Shown: one piece after another, positions 1 to 9,098 of the stretch
Layout of the letters: the number at the start of each line of letters is the position of its first letter
Position numbering within the stretch: the stretch's first letter is position 1
Origin: Streptomyces sp. CoH27
GTDB taxonomy: Bacteria; Actinomycetota; Actinomycetes; Streptomycetales; Streptomycetaceae
Length of the DNA stretch: 63,031 bases
Direction: 5' to 3'
Assembly: GCF_020181035.1 (NCBI RefSeq)
Contig: NZ_JAIQYY010000026.1
Location: 57,476-120,506, forward strand
Notes under the pieces: model-generated
Database searches by the model: none
What the model saw: only the letters and a program-made list of their open reading frames with translations
Told to the model about the DNA's origin: nothing
Translations under genes and position numbers: made by a program

Positions 1-692
1 ATCAGCTCGGACTTGTTTCTCGCGAAGGGGATCGAGGCGTCGGTGATGAGCACGACCCCGGCCCGGCCGTTGGACTGCGAGATGATCCACCGTGCGCTGA
101 TGCCGGCCACGTCCTCGACCCGGGTGGTGACGTTGGTGAAGAGCTCGGGCCGCCTGCTGGGGCCGGGGGAGGCGACCGCATGCCAGCCGATGAGCGGGAT
201 GCCGGCCGCGCCGGCCCGGCCGACCTGCTGCGAGGTCGAACCGGGATCGAAGCCGCCGATGACGATGCCCGAGGGCCTCAGGGTCACGGCCTCGCTCATG
301 GCCGCCTGGATCCCGGCGGGGCTGCCGCCTCCGTCGATCACCCGGACGTTCCAGCCGATGACTCTCGCGGCCTCCCGCACGCCGTTCGTGACGCCTGCGA
401 CTCCGGGGTTGGTCATGGTCTGCGCCACATAGACGATCGTCTTGCCGGAGACCGCCGTCGGGCCGCCGGTCGGGCCGTTCCAGGCGGTGTCGGTCTGCTC
501 CGCTCGGGCAACCGCGGCCCGGGCCCTGGTCTGGGCCGTGGGGCAGCCGCTCGGGCCCGTGGCGGACGCCGTGGGGCCGGGCGGCGAGCCGCGCTGACAG
601 CCGGTCAACACGGTTGCCGTGGCCAGCAGGGCGATGGACACCGATCGGGCCGTGACGACGAGGCGGGTGGCCTTGCGGTAGCTGCGGTGCAC
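1..692 (-). CDS. Sugar ABC transporter substrate-binding lipoprotein (3' end outside window)
   Basis: Binds a sugar-like ligand outside the membrane and hands it to the permease next door. The GTG start is preceded by GAGGAG at a good distance. A short basic N-terminus and a hydrophobic stretch end in the lipobox LTGC, so a lipid-anchored exported protein is expected. A low-complexity linker follows, then a periplasmic-binding-protein type 1 fold (VYVAQTMTNPG, IDGGGSPAGIQAAMSEA, GIVIGGFDP) as in ribose/LacI-like binding proteins. It is last in the leftward operon after ATPase and permease, 69 bp after the permease stop. The C-terminal part lies beyond the left edge, and the ligand cannot be named from this part. 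Confidence 0.85.
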   Translation of the reverse strand, partial: MHRSYRKATRLVVTARSVSIALLATATVLTGCQRGSPPGPTASATGPSGCPTAQTRARAAVARAEQTDTAWNGPTGGPTAVSGKTIVYVAQTMTNPGVAGVTNGVREAARVIGWNVRVIDGGGSPAGIQAAMSEAVTLRPSGIVIGGFDPGSTSQQVGRAGAAGIPLIGWHAVASPGPSRRPELFTNVTTRVEDVAGISARWIISQSNGRAGVVLITDASIPFARNKSEL

Positions 693-761
693 GGGAGCTC
701 CTCGCGGAAGGACGAGCGTCAGGGGGCGGCCGGGGTTGCGGAGCCGGGCCCCTGGCGTGAG

Positions 762-1856
762 TCATGGAGCGGTGCCCGTGGTTCCGTCTCCGGACGTCGA
801 CGGAGGCGGCTGCGGCGGTACGGCCGGTGCGTCGCGGGCCGCACCGGCCCCGGTGCTCAGCCGGCGGGCGGAGTAGCCGGCCAGGCCGACGGCGAGCAGC
901 AGGGTGCCGCCGTAGAACAGGGGGATCGTCCAGAAGTCGGCGCCCATCTGTCCGATGCCGGTGAGGCCGACGGCGAGCACGGCGACGGCGACGACCGTGC
1001 CCAGGGCGTTGGGGCGGCCGGGTTTGATCGCGGTGGTGCCGAGGAGGGCGCCGGTGAAGGCGGGCAGCAGATAGTCGAGACCGACACTGGGATTGCCGAT
1101 CTCCTGCTGAGCCGCCAGCAGCACACCGGCGAAGCCGACGATCAGCCCCGATGCGGTGAACGCGTAGACGGTGTATCTGCGGGTCGGGATGCCGACCAGA
1201 TCGGCGGCGCGCGGATTGGCACCGATGACGTACAGGCACCGGCCGAGCGGCAGCCGCTCCAGCACCACCCAGAGAGCGACGGCGAGGGCGAGCACGTAGA
1301 AGGCGGGCAGCGGCAGGCCGAGGAACCTGGAGTCGTAGAGGCCGGTGAAGGCCGCCGGCAGACCCTGTGGGCCCGGGACGATCCGGCCGCCGCCGGTGAC
1401 CCAGCCGGTCACGGCGTACAGCATGCTGCCGGTCCCGAGGGTGGCGATGAACGAGTCGATCCGGCCGAACTCGACGACCACACCGTTGAGGACGCCCACG
1501 ACCGCCCCGCCGGCGATCACCACGAGGCAGGCCCAGGGCCAGGGCCATGCCTCGTCGACGACAAGATGCAGCACCATGACGTGCGCCAGGCCGAGACCGT
1601 AGCCGAGGGAGAGATCGAACGAGCCGGTCACGATGGGAACCATGGCGGCGAGCGCGAGGACGGCCGGGATCGACTGGGTGGACAGGATCGAGTCGACGGT
1701 GTCCCGTGTGGGAAACGTGTGCGGCAGCGTGAGGGAGAAGAACAGGAAGAGCAGAGCGGTGAGGACCAGCAGGCCGTAGGCGCCCACGAGGTGCCAGGCC
1801 GGGCCGCGTCCGTGCGGCCGGGAACGGGGCGGGAAGGACGAGGGCGGGGCGGTCAT
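762..1856 (-). CDS. Sugar ABC transporter permease, ribose (RbsC) type
   Basis: Membrane subunit of the importer, about 364 residues with eight or more hydrophobic segments and the binding-protein-dependent permease layout of the RbsC family (GSFDLSLG, IDSFIATLGTG, IGANPRAADLVGI). The ATG overlaps the TGA of the upstream ATPase by four bases (ATGA), implying coupled translation; this fixes the start although the frame stays open further upstream. The extended Pro/Ala/Ser/Thr-rich C-terminal tail (about 30 residues) is cytoplasmic and variable. Sugar specificity is not visible. Confidence 0.9.
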   Translation of the reverse strand: MTAPPSSFPPRSRPHGRGPAWHLVGAYGLLVLTALLFLFFSLTLPHTFPTRDTVDSILSTQSIPAVLALAAMVPIVTGSFDLSLGYGLGLAHVMVLHLVVDEAWPWPWACLVVIAGGAVVGVLNGVVVEFGRIDSFIATLGTGSMLYAVTGWVTGGGRIVPGPQGLPAAFTGLYDSRFLGLPLPAFYVLALAVALWVVLERLPLGRCLYVIGANPRAADLVGIPTRRYTVYAFTASGLIVGFAGVLLAAQQEIGNPSVGLDYLLPAFTGALLGTTAIKPGRPNALGTVVAVAVLAVGLTGIGQMGADFWTIPLFYGGTLLLAVGLAGYSARRLSTGAGAARDAPAVPPQPPPSTSGDGTTGTAP

Positions 1857-3409
1857 GAGTCCGTGGTGGTTCCGGGGACCGGCGGCACGGCCGAGGCCGC
1901 CCGGGTGAGCCCCGCGACCGTGAGACCCGCTCCGCTCAGCTCGGTTGTCACGCATCCGCGGACGAACACCAGGGCACGGCGGCACACGCCCGCCACCTCC
2001 TCGAAGTCGGTCGAGACCAGCAGGACCGCGAGGCCGGCGGCCAGCGCCTCGTCGAGCAGGCGGTAGACGGCGGTCTTGGCTCCGACGTCCACGCTCGCGG
2101 TCGGCTCCTCCAGGATCAGCAGGCGCAGGCCCGCCCGCAGGCACCGGCCGATCAGGACCTTCTGCTGGTTTCCGCCGGACAGGGTGGCGATGGGGGCCTC
2201 GATGGCGCGGGGACGCACCGCGAACCGTTCGATCAGCTCCGTGGCCCGGGCGCGTTCACGGCGGGGGCTGATCCAGTGCAGCGCGGGCATGCCTCCCGCA
2301 CGGGGATTGGCCAGGAGGTTCTCGCGGACGGTCAGCCCGGCGGCGCAGCCCTCCCGCTGTCGGTCGCCGGGTACAAAGCCGACGCCGAGAGCGACGGCCT
2401 CGGCGACCGTGCGGGGTCGGTAGGGCCTGCCGCCGAGGAGCACCTGGCCGCCAAGGAGGGGCAGGGCGCCGGCGAGGGCGCGGCCCAGGTCCATGTGTCC
2501 GGCGCCCGAGAGGCCGACCAGGCCCAGGACCTCCCCGGCCCGGAGGCGCAGCGTGACCGTTCCCGTGCCGGTGGTCCGCGCGCCGTCGAGGGTCAGGACG
2601 GCGGGGCCGCCTGCGGGGCCGGTGGCGGGGCGATGGCGGGCCGGTTCCTCGCCGACGATGTCGTGCACCAGCCGGGCGGGGCTGTGACCCGCCAGCGGGC
2701 CGTGGCTGACGAGCCGGCCGTCGCGCAGAACGGCGAAGGTGTCGGCGACCTCGTAGACCTCGTCCAGGCGGTGGGTGACGTAGAGGATGCCGTGTCCCTG
2801 GTCGCGCAGTGTGTGCAGGACGCGGAAGAGCCGGGCGCAGTCCGCGGCGGGGAGGCGGGCGGTCGGCTCGTCGAGGACGATGAGTGTCGTGCGGGCCGCC
2901 AGGGCCCGGCCGATGGCGACCAGGGAGCGCTCTGCCGGGCCGAGACCGGCGATCGGCGTGTCGGGATCGAGGTGTCCGGCGACGGCTTCCAGAGCCTCGG
3001 CGCAACGCTCCCGGGTCCGCGGCCAGGAGATCAGCCCGGCGCGACGCGGATATCCGATGGTCAGGGCGAAGTTCTCGGCGATCGTCATCCACTCCACGAG
3101 CCCGAGGTCCTGGTGGATGAAGGACATGCTGCGGGAGGCGGCATGACTGCCGAGCGGATGCCCGCCCACCGTGATCCGGCCCGCGTCGGCAGGGTGGACG
3201 CCTGCCAGCACCTTGATGAGCGTGGACTTTCCGGCACCGTTGGGGCCGAGCAGGGCGAGGACGCTGCCGGCCCGGACATCGAGGTCGACGCCGTCCAGAG
3301 CGAGGGTCCCGCCGAACCGCTTGGCAAGCCCGCGGATGCGGACCACGGGGTCGGCCCCGACGTCCCTGACCGCGTTCGCAGAGGTGTCGGGAGGGTCGTG
3401 CACGGACAT
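1853..3409 (-). CDS. Sugar ABC transporter ATP-binding protein with two ABC domains
   Basis: Energises the importer. It is about 518 residues with two nucleotide-binding domains, as in RbsA/MglA/XylG. Domain 1 has Walker A GPNGAGKST and Walker B LIVLDEPTA, with LGPAERS in place of the usual signature. Domain 2 has a degenerate Walker A (GLSGAGHMD, lacking the GKS/T) and a canonical LSGGNQQK signature, the normal asymmetry in this family. The ATG at 3409 has GGAG directly against it, whereas a GTG two codons later (3403) has GGAG at six bases, so 3403 may be the true start. It is first gene of the leftward operon. Confidence 0.92.
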   Translation of the reverse strand: MSVHDPPDTSANAVRDVGADPVVRIRGLAKRFGGTLALDGVDLDVRAGSVLALLGPNGAGKSTLIKVLAGVHPADAGRITVGGHPLGSHAASRSMSFIHQDLGLVEWMTIAENFALTIGYPRRAGLISWPRTRERCAEALEAVAGHLDPDTPIAGLGPAERSLVAIGRALAARTTLIVLDEPTARLPAADCARLFRVLHTLRDQGHGILYVTHRLDEVYEVADTFAVLRDGRLVSHGPLAGHSPARLVHDIVGEEPARHRPATGPAGGPAVLTLDGARTTGTGTVTLRLRAGEVLGLVGLSGAGHMDLGRALAGALPLLGGQVLLGGRPYRPRTVAEAVALGVGFVPGDRQREGCAAGLTVRENLLANPRAGGMPALHWISPRRERARATELIERFAVRPRAIEAPIATLSGGNQQKVLIGRCLRAGLRLLILEEPTASVDVGAKTAVYRLLDEALAAGLAVLLVSTDFEEVAGVCRRALVFVRGCVTTELSGAGLTVAGLTRAASAVPPVPGTTTDS

Positions 3410-3451
3410 CTCCGGGGGTCGGCAGGGCGATTTCTTCCCGACTGTTTGCCA

Positions 3452-3469
3452 GTGATACTAGTGGATCAC
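3452..3469. promoter_or_regulatory. Possible operator upstream of the sugar ABC operon
   Basis: An 18-base element with GTGAT and ATCAC ends around an ACTAGT centre lies about 45 bp upstream of the ATPase start, in the only AT-richer stretch of this gap. Sugar importers of this class are usually controlled by LacI-type repressors, but none is encoded beside it. The arms are short, so this is a weak call. Confidence 0.25.
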
Positions 3470-3530
3470 CTCATGGCATTCCGGATTTTTCGCCTTCTGT
3501 GACACCAACGGCTCAGCAGCGCCGACGGCC

Positions 3531-6476
3531 TCAGACGCCGTCGAGCCCGCATTCGGCCCAGATGACCTTGCCCTGCGGGAGGTAGCGCGTACCCCAGCTC
3601 TGTGCCAGCTGGGCCACGAGGAACAGACCGCGGCCGCCCTCGTCGGTGGTGGCTGCCCGGCGCAGGTGCGGGGCGGTGTTGCTGGTGTCGGAGACCTCGC
3701 AGATCAGGGTGCGGTCGCGCAGCAGACGTACGCGGATGGGTCCGGAGCCATGACGGATGGCGTTGGTGACCAGCTCGCTCAGCACCAGTTCCGCGGCGAA
3801 GGAGGCCTCCTCGACTCCCCAGTCGGCCAGCTGCCGGAGGGCCGAGCCGCGCACCTCGCTGACGAGCGACGGGTCGGCGGGCAGGTCCCAGGCGGCGATC
3901 CGGTGGGGGTCCAGGACGTGGGTACGGGCGACGAGCAGGGCGATGTCGTCACGGGGGTGGGCCGGGGCCACGGTGTCCAGGACCGCCTCACAGGTCTCCT
4001 CGGGTGTGCGTTCCGGGTGGGCCAGGGCGCCCCGGAGCTGGTCGAGGACCACGTCGACGTCGCGGTCCCGGTCCTCGAAGAGCCCGTCGGTGTAGAGGAC
4101 CAGCTCGCTGCCCTCGGGGAGGTGGACCTCCGCGGCCTCGAAGGGCAGGCCCCCCAGGCCGAGCGGGGGCCCGGCGGGCAGGTCGGGGAAGGACACCGTG
4201 CCGTCGGGGCGGACCAGCGCGGGCGGCGGATGCCCGGCGCGCGCCATGACGCACTGCTGCGTGGTCGGGTCGTAGACGGCGTACAGGCAGGTCGCGCCGA
4301 TGATGCCGGTTTCTCCCGCGTCGGGGTCCTCCCGGTCGAGGCGCCCCACCAGGTTGTCGAGGTGGGTGAGGACCTCGTCCGGGGGGTAGTCGAGTTCGGC
4401 GAAGCTGCGAGCGGCGGTGCGCAGCCGGCCCATGGTGGCGGCGGAGAGCATGCCGTGACCGACGACATCGCCGACCAGCAGGCCGACACGGGTGCCGGAG
4501 AGGGGGATGACGTCGTACCAGTCCCCGCCCACCTCGGACTCCGCGGGCAGGTAGCGGTGCGCCACCTCGACGGCGTCCTGGTCGGGCAGACCGTGCGGGA
4601 GCAGGCTGCGCTGCAGGGCCAGGACCATGGTGCGCTCCCGCGTGTAGCGCCGGGCGTTGTCGATGGACAGGGCGGCGCGGGTGGCGAGTTCCTGGGCGAG
4701 CGAACGGTCGTCGTCGCCGAAGGGTGCCGGGTCCTGCCCGCGGTAGAAGGCGGCCACTCCCAGGACGACGCCACGGGCGACCAGGGGGACCGCGATGAGG
4801 GAGTGGACGCGGGTCAGCAGCTCCTCGGTGTGCTCGGGGTCGTGGGCGAGCCAGCCGGCGGCGGTCTTCAGGTCCGGCTCCAGCACCGCCTGCCCGCCGG
4901 TCAGACAGCGCAGTTGCGGCGTGGTCGGGCCGTAGTCGACGCGTTTGCCGACCGGGTGGAAGGGACAGTCGTCGCGGATGCCGTGGACCACCGTCCGGTA
5001 CAGGTCGGTGAACGGATCGGCGGCCTCCTCGCCGCGCGGTACGGCCTCCGGCAGATCGATCGTGACGTAGTCGGCCAGTCGCGGCACCGCCGTCTCGGCG
5101 AGTTCCTCGGCGGTGCGGCGCACGTCCAGGGTGGTGCCTATACGCGTGCTCGCGTCGCTCAGCAACTCCAGGCGGCGGCGCGCGGCGAGGGCGTACCGCC
5201 CCACGTGCGGCTCTCCCACCATCACGAGCCCTCGCGCCGGGGGCGGGCAGCCGGGGTGACCGCCCGCCGTGCCGCCTGGCCCGCCCGCAGATGCCTCGCC
5301 CGTGCCGGGCACGTCGGCTCGGCCGGGGACGAGGCCGGGCGCCGCGGCGCGGGGAACGGCTCCGGACAGCAGGGCGGCGGGGACGACGGAGGCGGCGGGG
5401 TCGACGGGGAGGCGCAGCCCCTCCTCGGCCGACTGCGGGACGGTGGCCGACTGCGGGACGATGAGGGGTTCGTGCGGTGAGGGACCGGACAGAATGGCCT
5501 CGGTGACGAAGCCTTCCACCCCGGTGGCGCTCGTCATCGGGCGGCTCACCAGTGTGACCCGCCGGCCGTCGGACAGGAGGACTCGGACTGCGGCCCGCTG
5601 CGCGCAGGAGATCAGCTCGGCGGCCTTCTCCATCAGGATCTCCTGGTCACGCGGGTGCAGCCCGAAGGCCAGTTCGCCGACACCGACGCTGTGGTGAGGG
5701 CCGGTGGCGGCTTCGGCGCCGGTGTCCAGGTACGCCCGCAGCAGGGCGCGCTCACGTTCGGAACTCTGCCCCAGAAGCCGCCTCTCGATGGCGCGGGCCG
5801 CCTTGCGGATCACGGTGGCCAGCGCAGGGTCCTCGGCGCTGCGCGGATATCCGAGGCACAGGACGCCCTCGATGCGGCCGCTGATCGGGTCGCGGACGGG
5901 AAGCGCGCGGCAGGCGTTTCCCTGCGAGCGCTCGGCGAAGTGCTCGGCGCCGTAGACCTGGATGAGCTGCCGCTCCGCCAGCGCGAGACCGATTCCGTTG
6001 GTGCCGGCGTACTGCTCGGCGAACACGAACCCGGGTACGCGCTGGAACGCCGGGAGGCTTCGGGCCAGGGACGCCTCTCCGAAGCGGCGCAGCAGGACCG
6101 TGCCGTTCGCATCGGCGACGGAGATGTTCATCTTGCTGCCGGCGAACCAGGACTGCAGCCGGTCGAGCACCGGCACGGCCGCCCGGACGATACGGGCGTC
6201 ACCATCGAAGTCGGCCCGGTAGGGAGGGCCGGAATCGTCGGGCGAGAGCCCCAGGGCCCGGCAGCGCTGCCACGAGTTCGAGATGGGGGTGCGCACACAG
6301 GCTTCCACGGGCTCGCCCTCCAGGAAACGCTCACGCGAACGGGCGGGCCCTGTGCCGTCTGTCGCACGCCCTGTCGGTATCGCTTTCCCGTCGGGCCGAA
6401 CCACGCTTCGCCTCACTCGCGCCTGCAGGAGTCCGCTTAACCAAAACAATATGACATAGACGAGAAACAGGGACAT
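3531..6476 (-). CDS. Multidomain SpoIIE-family phosphatase with GAF domains and C-terminal HATPase
   Basis: Predicted PP2C-type Ser/Thr phosphatase fused to an anti-sigma-like ATPase, a layout that usually acts in partner-switching control of sigma factors. The order is: an N-terminal hydrophobic stretch (residues 1-18), a DhaR/AcoR-like GAF sensor beginning with SNSWQRCR (about 65-235), a linker module (to about 330), a second GAF (about 430-620), SpoIIE phosphatase (GGDWYDV, VGDVVGHG, LYTDGLFE, DDIALLV; about 640-850) and HATPase_c (ELVTNAIRHG, GGRGLFLV; to 981). The gene begins 13 bp after the cyclase-like gene, so the two are probably cotranscribed. The start is uncertain: the ATG has only a weak AGAGA, and GTG codons about 20-26 codons inside would remove the hydrophobic segment. 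Confidence 0.88.
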   Translation of the reverse strand: MSLFLVYVILFWLSGLLQARVRRSVVRPDGKAIPTGRATDGTGPARSRERFLEGEPVEACVRTPISNSWQRCRALGLSPDDSGPPYRADFDGDARIVRAAVPVLDRLQSWFAGSKMNISVADANGTVLLRRFGEASLARSLPAFQRVPGFVFAEQYAGTNGIGLALAERQLIQVYGAEHFAERSQGNACRALPVRDPISGRIEGVLCLGYPRSAEDPALATVIRKAARAIERRLLGQSSERERALLRAYLDTGAEAATGPHHSVGVGELAFGLHPRDQEILMEKAAELISCAQRAAVRVLLSDGRRVTLVSRPMTSATGVEGFVTEAILSGPSPHEPLIVPQSATVPQSAEEGLRLPVDPAASVVPAALLSGAVPRAAAPGLVPGRADVPGTGEASAGGPGGTAGGHPGCPPPARGLVMVGEPHVGRYALAARRRLELLSDASTRIGTTLDVRRTAEELAETAVPRLADYVTIDLPEAVPRGEEAADPFTDLYRTVVHGIRDDCPFHPVGKRVDYGPTTPQLRCLTGGQAVLEPDLKTAAGWLAHDPEHTEELLTRVHSLIAVPLVARGVVLGVAAFYRGQDPAPFGDDDRSLAQELATRAALSIDNARRYTRERTMVLALQRSLLPHGLPDQDAVEVAHRYLPAESEVGGDWYDVIPLSGTRVGLLVGDVVGHGMLSAATMGRLRTAARSFAELDYPPDEVLTHLDNLVGRLDREDPDAGETGIIGATCLYAVYDPTTQQCVMARAGHPPPALVRPDGTVSFPDLPAGPPLGLGGLPFEAAEVHLPEGSELVLYTDGLFEDRDRDVDVVLDQLRGALAHPERTPEETCEAVLDTVAPAHPRDDIALLVARTHVLDPHRIAAWDLPADPSLVSEVRGSALRQLADWGVEEASFAAELVLSELVTNAIRHGSGPIRVRLLRDRTLICEVSDTSNTAPHLRRAATTDEGGRGLFLVAQLAQSWGTRYLPQGKVIWAECGLDGV

Positions 6477-6489
6477 TCGGCATCTCTAG

Positions 6490-7464
6490 CTACAGAACGG
6501 CTACCGGATTGACGGGCGAGCCCGTGCCGCCCGGGACGTTCAGCGGCGCCACGACGAGCAGGAACTCATGCCGCCCCGCCTCCGCCGTCGCGGCCGACAG
6601 GGCCTCCAGGTCGAGGTTGTCCAGCAGCGGCACCCCCATCGCTGCCAGGGCCAGGGCATGGACGGGCGAGTGCACGCCGTCGACAGGTGAGGGCCGTACG
6701 TCACTGTCGCCGTCACCGCCGAGCAGCGCGATGCCGCGCTCGGCCAGCAGTGGTACGGCGTCCACGTGGAAGCCCGCGCTCGCCGCACCGGGGTCCCAGG
6801 CACCGAGCTCCCCACGGCGGCGGACGTGCCCGGAGCGCAGCAGCACCGCGTCGCCCTCGCCGATCGTCACATCGAGTGCGCTCTCCGCGGCGATGACGTC
6901 CTTCGCACGCACCGCCTGCCCCGGCTCCAGCCAGCGGACCCCCAGGACCGCGGGCAGGTCGAGGAGAACCCCCCTCGTGACCAGAGGGCCGAGCGCCGAC
7001 ACCGCTCCGAAACGGGCACCTGCCGCGCCGACGAGGTCCGTCGCCGTCCGGCCGTCGTAGAGCTGCCCCCGGTAGGCGACATGGCACAGGGCGTCGAGAT
7101 GGGTGACGGCCTTGCCGTGGTAGTCGGCGGCGAGGAAGTCCTTGTGGGTGGAGGGCTCCGGGCTCTCCACGTCACCGAGATCGGTCATGTGGTGCAGAGC
7201 GGGCCTGGGGTTGTCCGGGCCGGGCAGGGTGTTCCAGGGCAGCCCGAGCGGGACGACCTTCCCGGCCCGCACCACGGCCGCGGCCCGCCGCACATGCTCC
7301 GCGGTCACCCGGTTCCAGGCACCGCGATCGGCCGGGGCCCAGCGGCCCCAGGTGCGGACCGTCTCGAAGAGCGCGTCGAACTCCCGACGGGAGACGGCCG
7401 GCCCGTTGCCGGCATCGGCCGGCCCGGGATCCGCACCGTCCGCGGAGCTCGGGCTCATCCGCAC
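6490..7464 (-). CDS. Cyclase-family (kynurenine formamidase-like) metal-dependent hydrolase
   Basis: About 324 residues matching the cyclase/amidohydrolase family (PF04199 type). The metal-site motif HLDALCH (HxDxxxH) lies in the middle, and GGDGDSD with HSPVHALALAAMGVP lies near the C-terminus, as in this family. Family members hydrolyse amide or ester bonds such as N-formylkynurenine; the substrate here is unknown. Either GTG 7464 or ATG 7458 could start it. It is the first gene of a two-gene leftward unit with the GAF/PP2C phosphatase, an unusual partner that may mean the two only share a promoter. Confidence 0.85.
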   Translation of the reverse strand: MRMSPSSADGADPGPADAGNGPAVSRREFDALFETVRTWGRWAPADRGAWNRVTAEHVRRAAAVVRAGKVVPLGLPWNTLPGPDNPRPALHHMTDLGDVESPEPSTHKDFLAADYHGKAVTHLDALCHVAYRGQLYDGRTATDLVGAAGARFGAVSALGPLVTRGVLLDLPAVLGVRWLEPGQAVRAKDVIAAESALDVTIGEGDAVLLRSGHVRRRGELGAWDPGAASAGFHVDAVPLLAERGIALLGGDGDSDVRPSPVDGVHSPVHALALAAMGVPLLDNLDLEALSAATAEAGRHEFLLVVAPLNVPGGTGSPVNPVAVL

Positions 7465-7595
7465 TCACCGTTCCCAGCGTCGACACGGCCCCGGGGCGGG
7501 GCACCGCTCCGACGGCGGGACACCGCCCCGCGGGCCCGCCGACCCGGCTTCCCAGCTTGGCACGAGCTGCACCGGATCGCCGGTCCACCCGTTCG

Positions 7596-7632
7596 CCCGA
7601 CCAGCCCCTCGAAGGCCGAGGGGCTGGTCGGG
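7596..7632. other. Perfect 16-bp inverted repeat in a divergent intergenic region
   Basis: Two perfectly complementary 16-base arms (7596-7611 and 7617-7632; first arm CCCGACCAGCCCCTCG) are separated by five bases (AAGGC). The strength resembles an intrinsic terminator, yet the element sits between two divergent genes (cyclase leftward from 7464, PAS-PP2C rightward from 7712). There it would have to act as an attenuator, an operator, an RNA stem in the rightward leader, or the relic of a lost gene. No T-run follows either arm. Confidence 0.7.
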
Positions 7633-7711
7633 ATGGAACGCGGTGGGCGCAGTCGCAGGACGGCCCGTAGATTGAGGATGAGGCCGTTGGGGCGGGAAGG
7701 GAGCGCCATCG

Positions 7712-8962
7712 GTGGCATCGCTGGTTGATCACGCGGCCCTGTTCGCCGCGACGCCGAGCCCCTATCTGGTGCTCGCTCCGGACCTGGTCATCGTGGATGT
7801 GAACCGGGCCTATCTGGCGGTCACCGGACGCACCCGGGAGGACCTGGTCGGCAGGCATGTCTTCAACGCGTTCCCGGACAACCCCGCCGACCCGGAGGCC
7901 GACGGGGTCCGCAATCTCGGCGCTTCCCTGCACCGGGTCCTCGCCACCCGCCAGGCCGACACGATGGCGCTGCAGAAGTACGACATCCCTGTGATGGGCC
8001 GGCCAGGGGTCTTCGATGAGCGGTGGTGGTCCCCGGTGAACACCCCTGTGCTGGGCCCGGACGGGCAGGTGGACTACATCATCCACCGGGTCGAGGACGT
8101 CACCGAGTTCGTCAAGGCGTACCAGGCCGCCCACCCCGCCGGCGTCCGGGTGGGGGAGCGGCTGGAGGAGGCGCAGGTTCTGGAGGCGGAACTGTACGCA
8201 CGAGCGCGGGAGCTGCAACGCCTGAACGAGGAACTGCGGCAGGCCCACACCCGCGAACGCGAGGTCGCCGTCACCCTGCAGGAAGCCATGCTCCACGCCC
8301 CCGACCTGGCCCACCATCGCGACATCGCGGTGCGTTATCTGCCCGCCACCGGCTCCCTCAACGTCTGCGGCGACTGGTACGACGTCGTCGACATCCCGCC
8401 CGACCGGCTCGCCGTCGCCGTCGGCGACGTCATCGGCCATGGCCTGAGGGCGGCTGCCGTCATGGGCATGCTCCGCAGCGCCCTGTCCGCCGCCATCCGC
8501 GCCCTGGAACGCCCGGCACAGGCCCTTGAGGTTCTCGGCCTGTACGCCCGGTCCGTCGAGGGCGCTCTGGGAACCACCACCTTCAAAGGGGTCATCGACA
8601 CGCGCAGCCGTCTGATCACCTACAGCAGTGCGGGCCACCCGCCGCCGGTGCTCGCCCACCCCGATGGCCGCTGCGAACTGCTGGACCAGGCCACCGACCC
8701 ACCGCTCGGCGCCCGTCCGCAGCACGTCCCCCGCCCGCAGGCGAGCCTGCCGTACAAGCCCGGGGACACCCTCGTGCTCTACACCGACGGGCTCATCGAG
8801 CGGCGGGGCCAGGACATCGACGCCGGCCTCGGCCAACTGATCGACGTGCTCAGCGAGTTCGGCCGTCTCGGCACCGAACAGCTCGCCGACACCATCCTGG
8901 CGCGCCTGGGCGTCGCCAGCGGTGGCCGGGACGATGTCGCACTGATCGTCGTACGGCTCTGA
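7712..8962 (+). CDS. PAS-domain SpoIIE/PP2C serine/threonine phosphatase
   Basis: 416 residues. Residues 10-130 form a PAS sensor (LVIVDVNRAYLAVTGRTREDLVG). Residues 145-195 are rich in Glu/Arg/Leu and likely form a coiled-coil signalling helix. Residues 200-416 are a SpoIIE/PP2C domain with GDWYDVV, VGDVIGHG, SSAGHPPPV, VLYTDGLIE and GRDDVALIVV, so the metal-binding aspartates are present. There is no HATPase domain, unlike the phosphatases at 3.5 and 59.8 kb. The GTG start has AGGGAG about eight bases upstream. It likely dephosphorylates an anti-anti-sigma (STAS) protein encoded elsewhere. Confidence 0.92.
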   Translation: MASLVDHAALFAATPSPYLVLAPDLVIVDVNRAYLAVTGRTREDLVGRHVFNAFPDNPADPEADGVRNLGASLHRVLATRQADTMALQKYDIPVMGRPGVFDERWWSPVNTPVLGPDGQVDYIIHRVEDVTEFVKAYQAAHPAGVRVGERLEEAQVLEAELYARARELQRLNEELRQAHTREREVAVTLQEAMLHAPDLAHHRDIAVRYLPATGSLNVCGDWYDVVDIPPDRLAVAVGDVIGHGLRAAAVMGMLRSALSAAIRALERPAQALEVLGLYARSVEGALGTTTFKGVIDTRSRLITYSSAGHPPPVLAHPDGRCELLDQATDPPLGARPQHVPRPQASLPYKPGDTLVLYTDGLIERRGQDIDAGLGQLIDVLSEFGRLGTEQLADTILARLGVASGGRDDVALIVVRL

Positions 8963-9098
8963 CGAGGCGGCAGGTCCCGGACAAGTCCTCTGCCACGGCC
9001 GTCGTCAGCGTGGCCGCGAACCCTGCGCAGGCCGGGGCGCGCCCCGCCTCCACCTGCGTTCAGGAATACCCGCGGGCGAGCTCTGTGTTGCCGCGAAC

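Noticed and set aside
180..2066. Very long rightward open frame (over 600 codons) across the ABC transporter genes
   Set aside because: It is antisense to three genes with clear motifs, coupled starts and ribosome sites. Its product is Gly/Arg/Ala-rich nonsense, a normal by-product of GC-rich codon bias.
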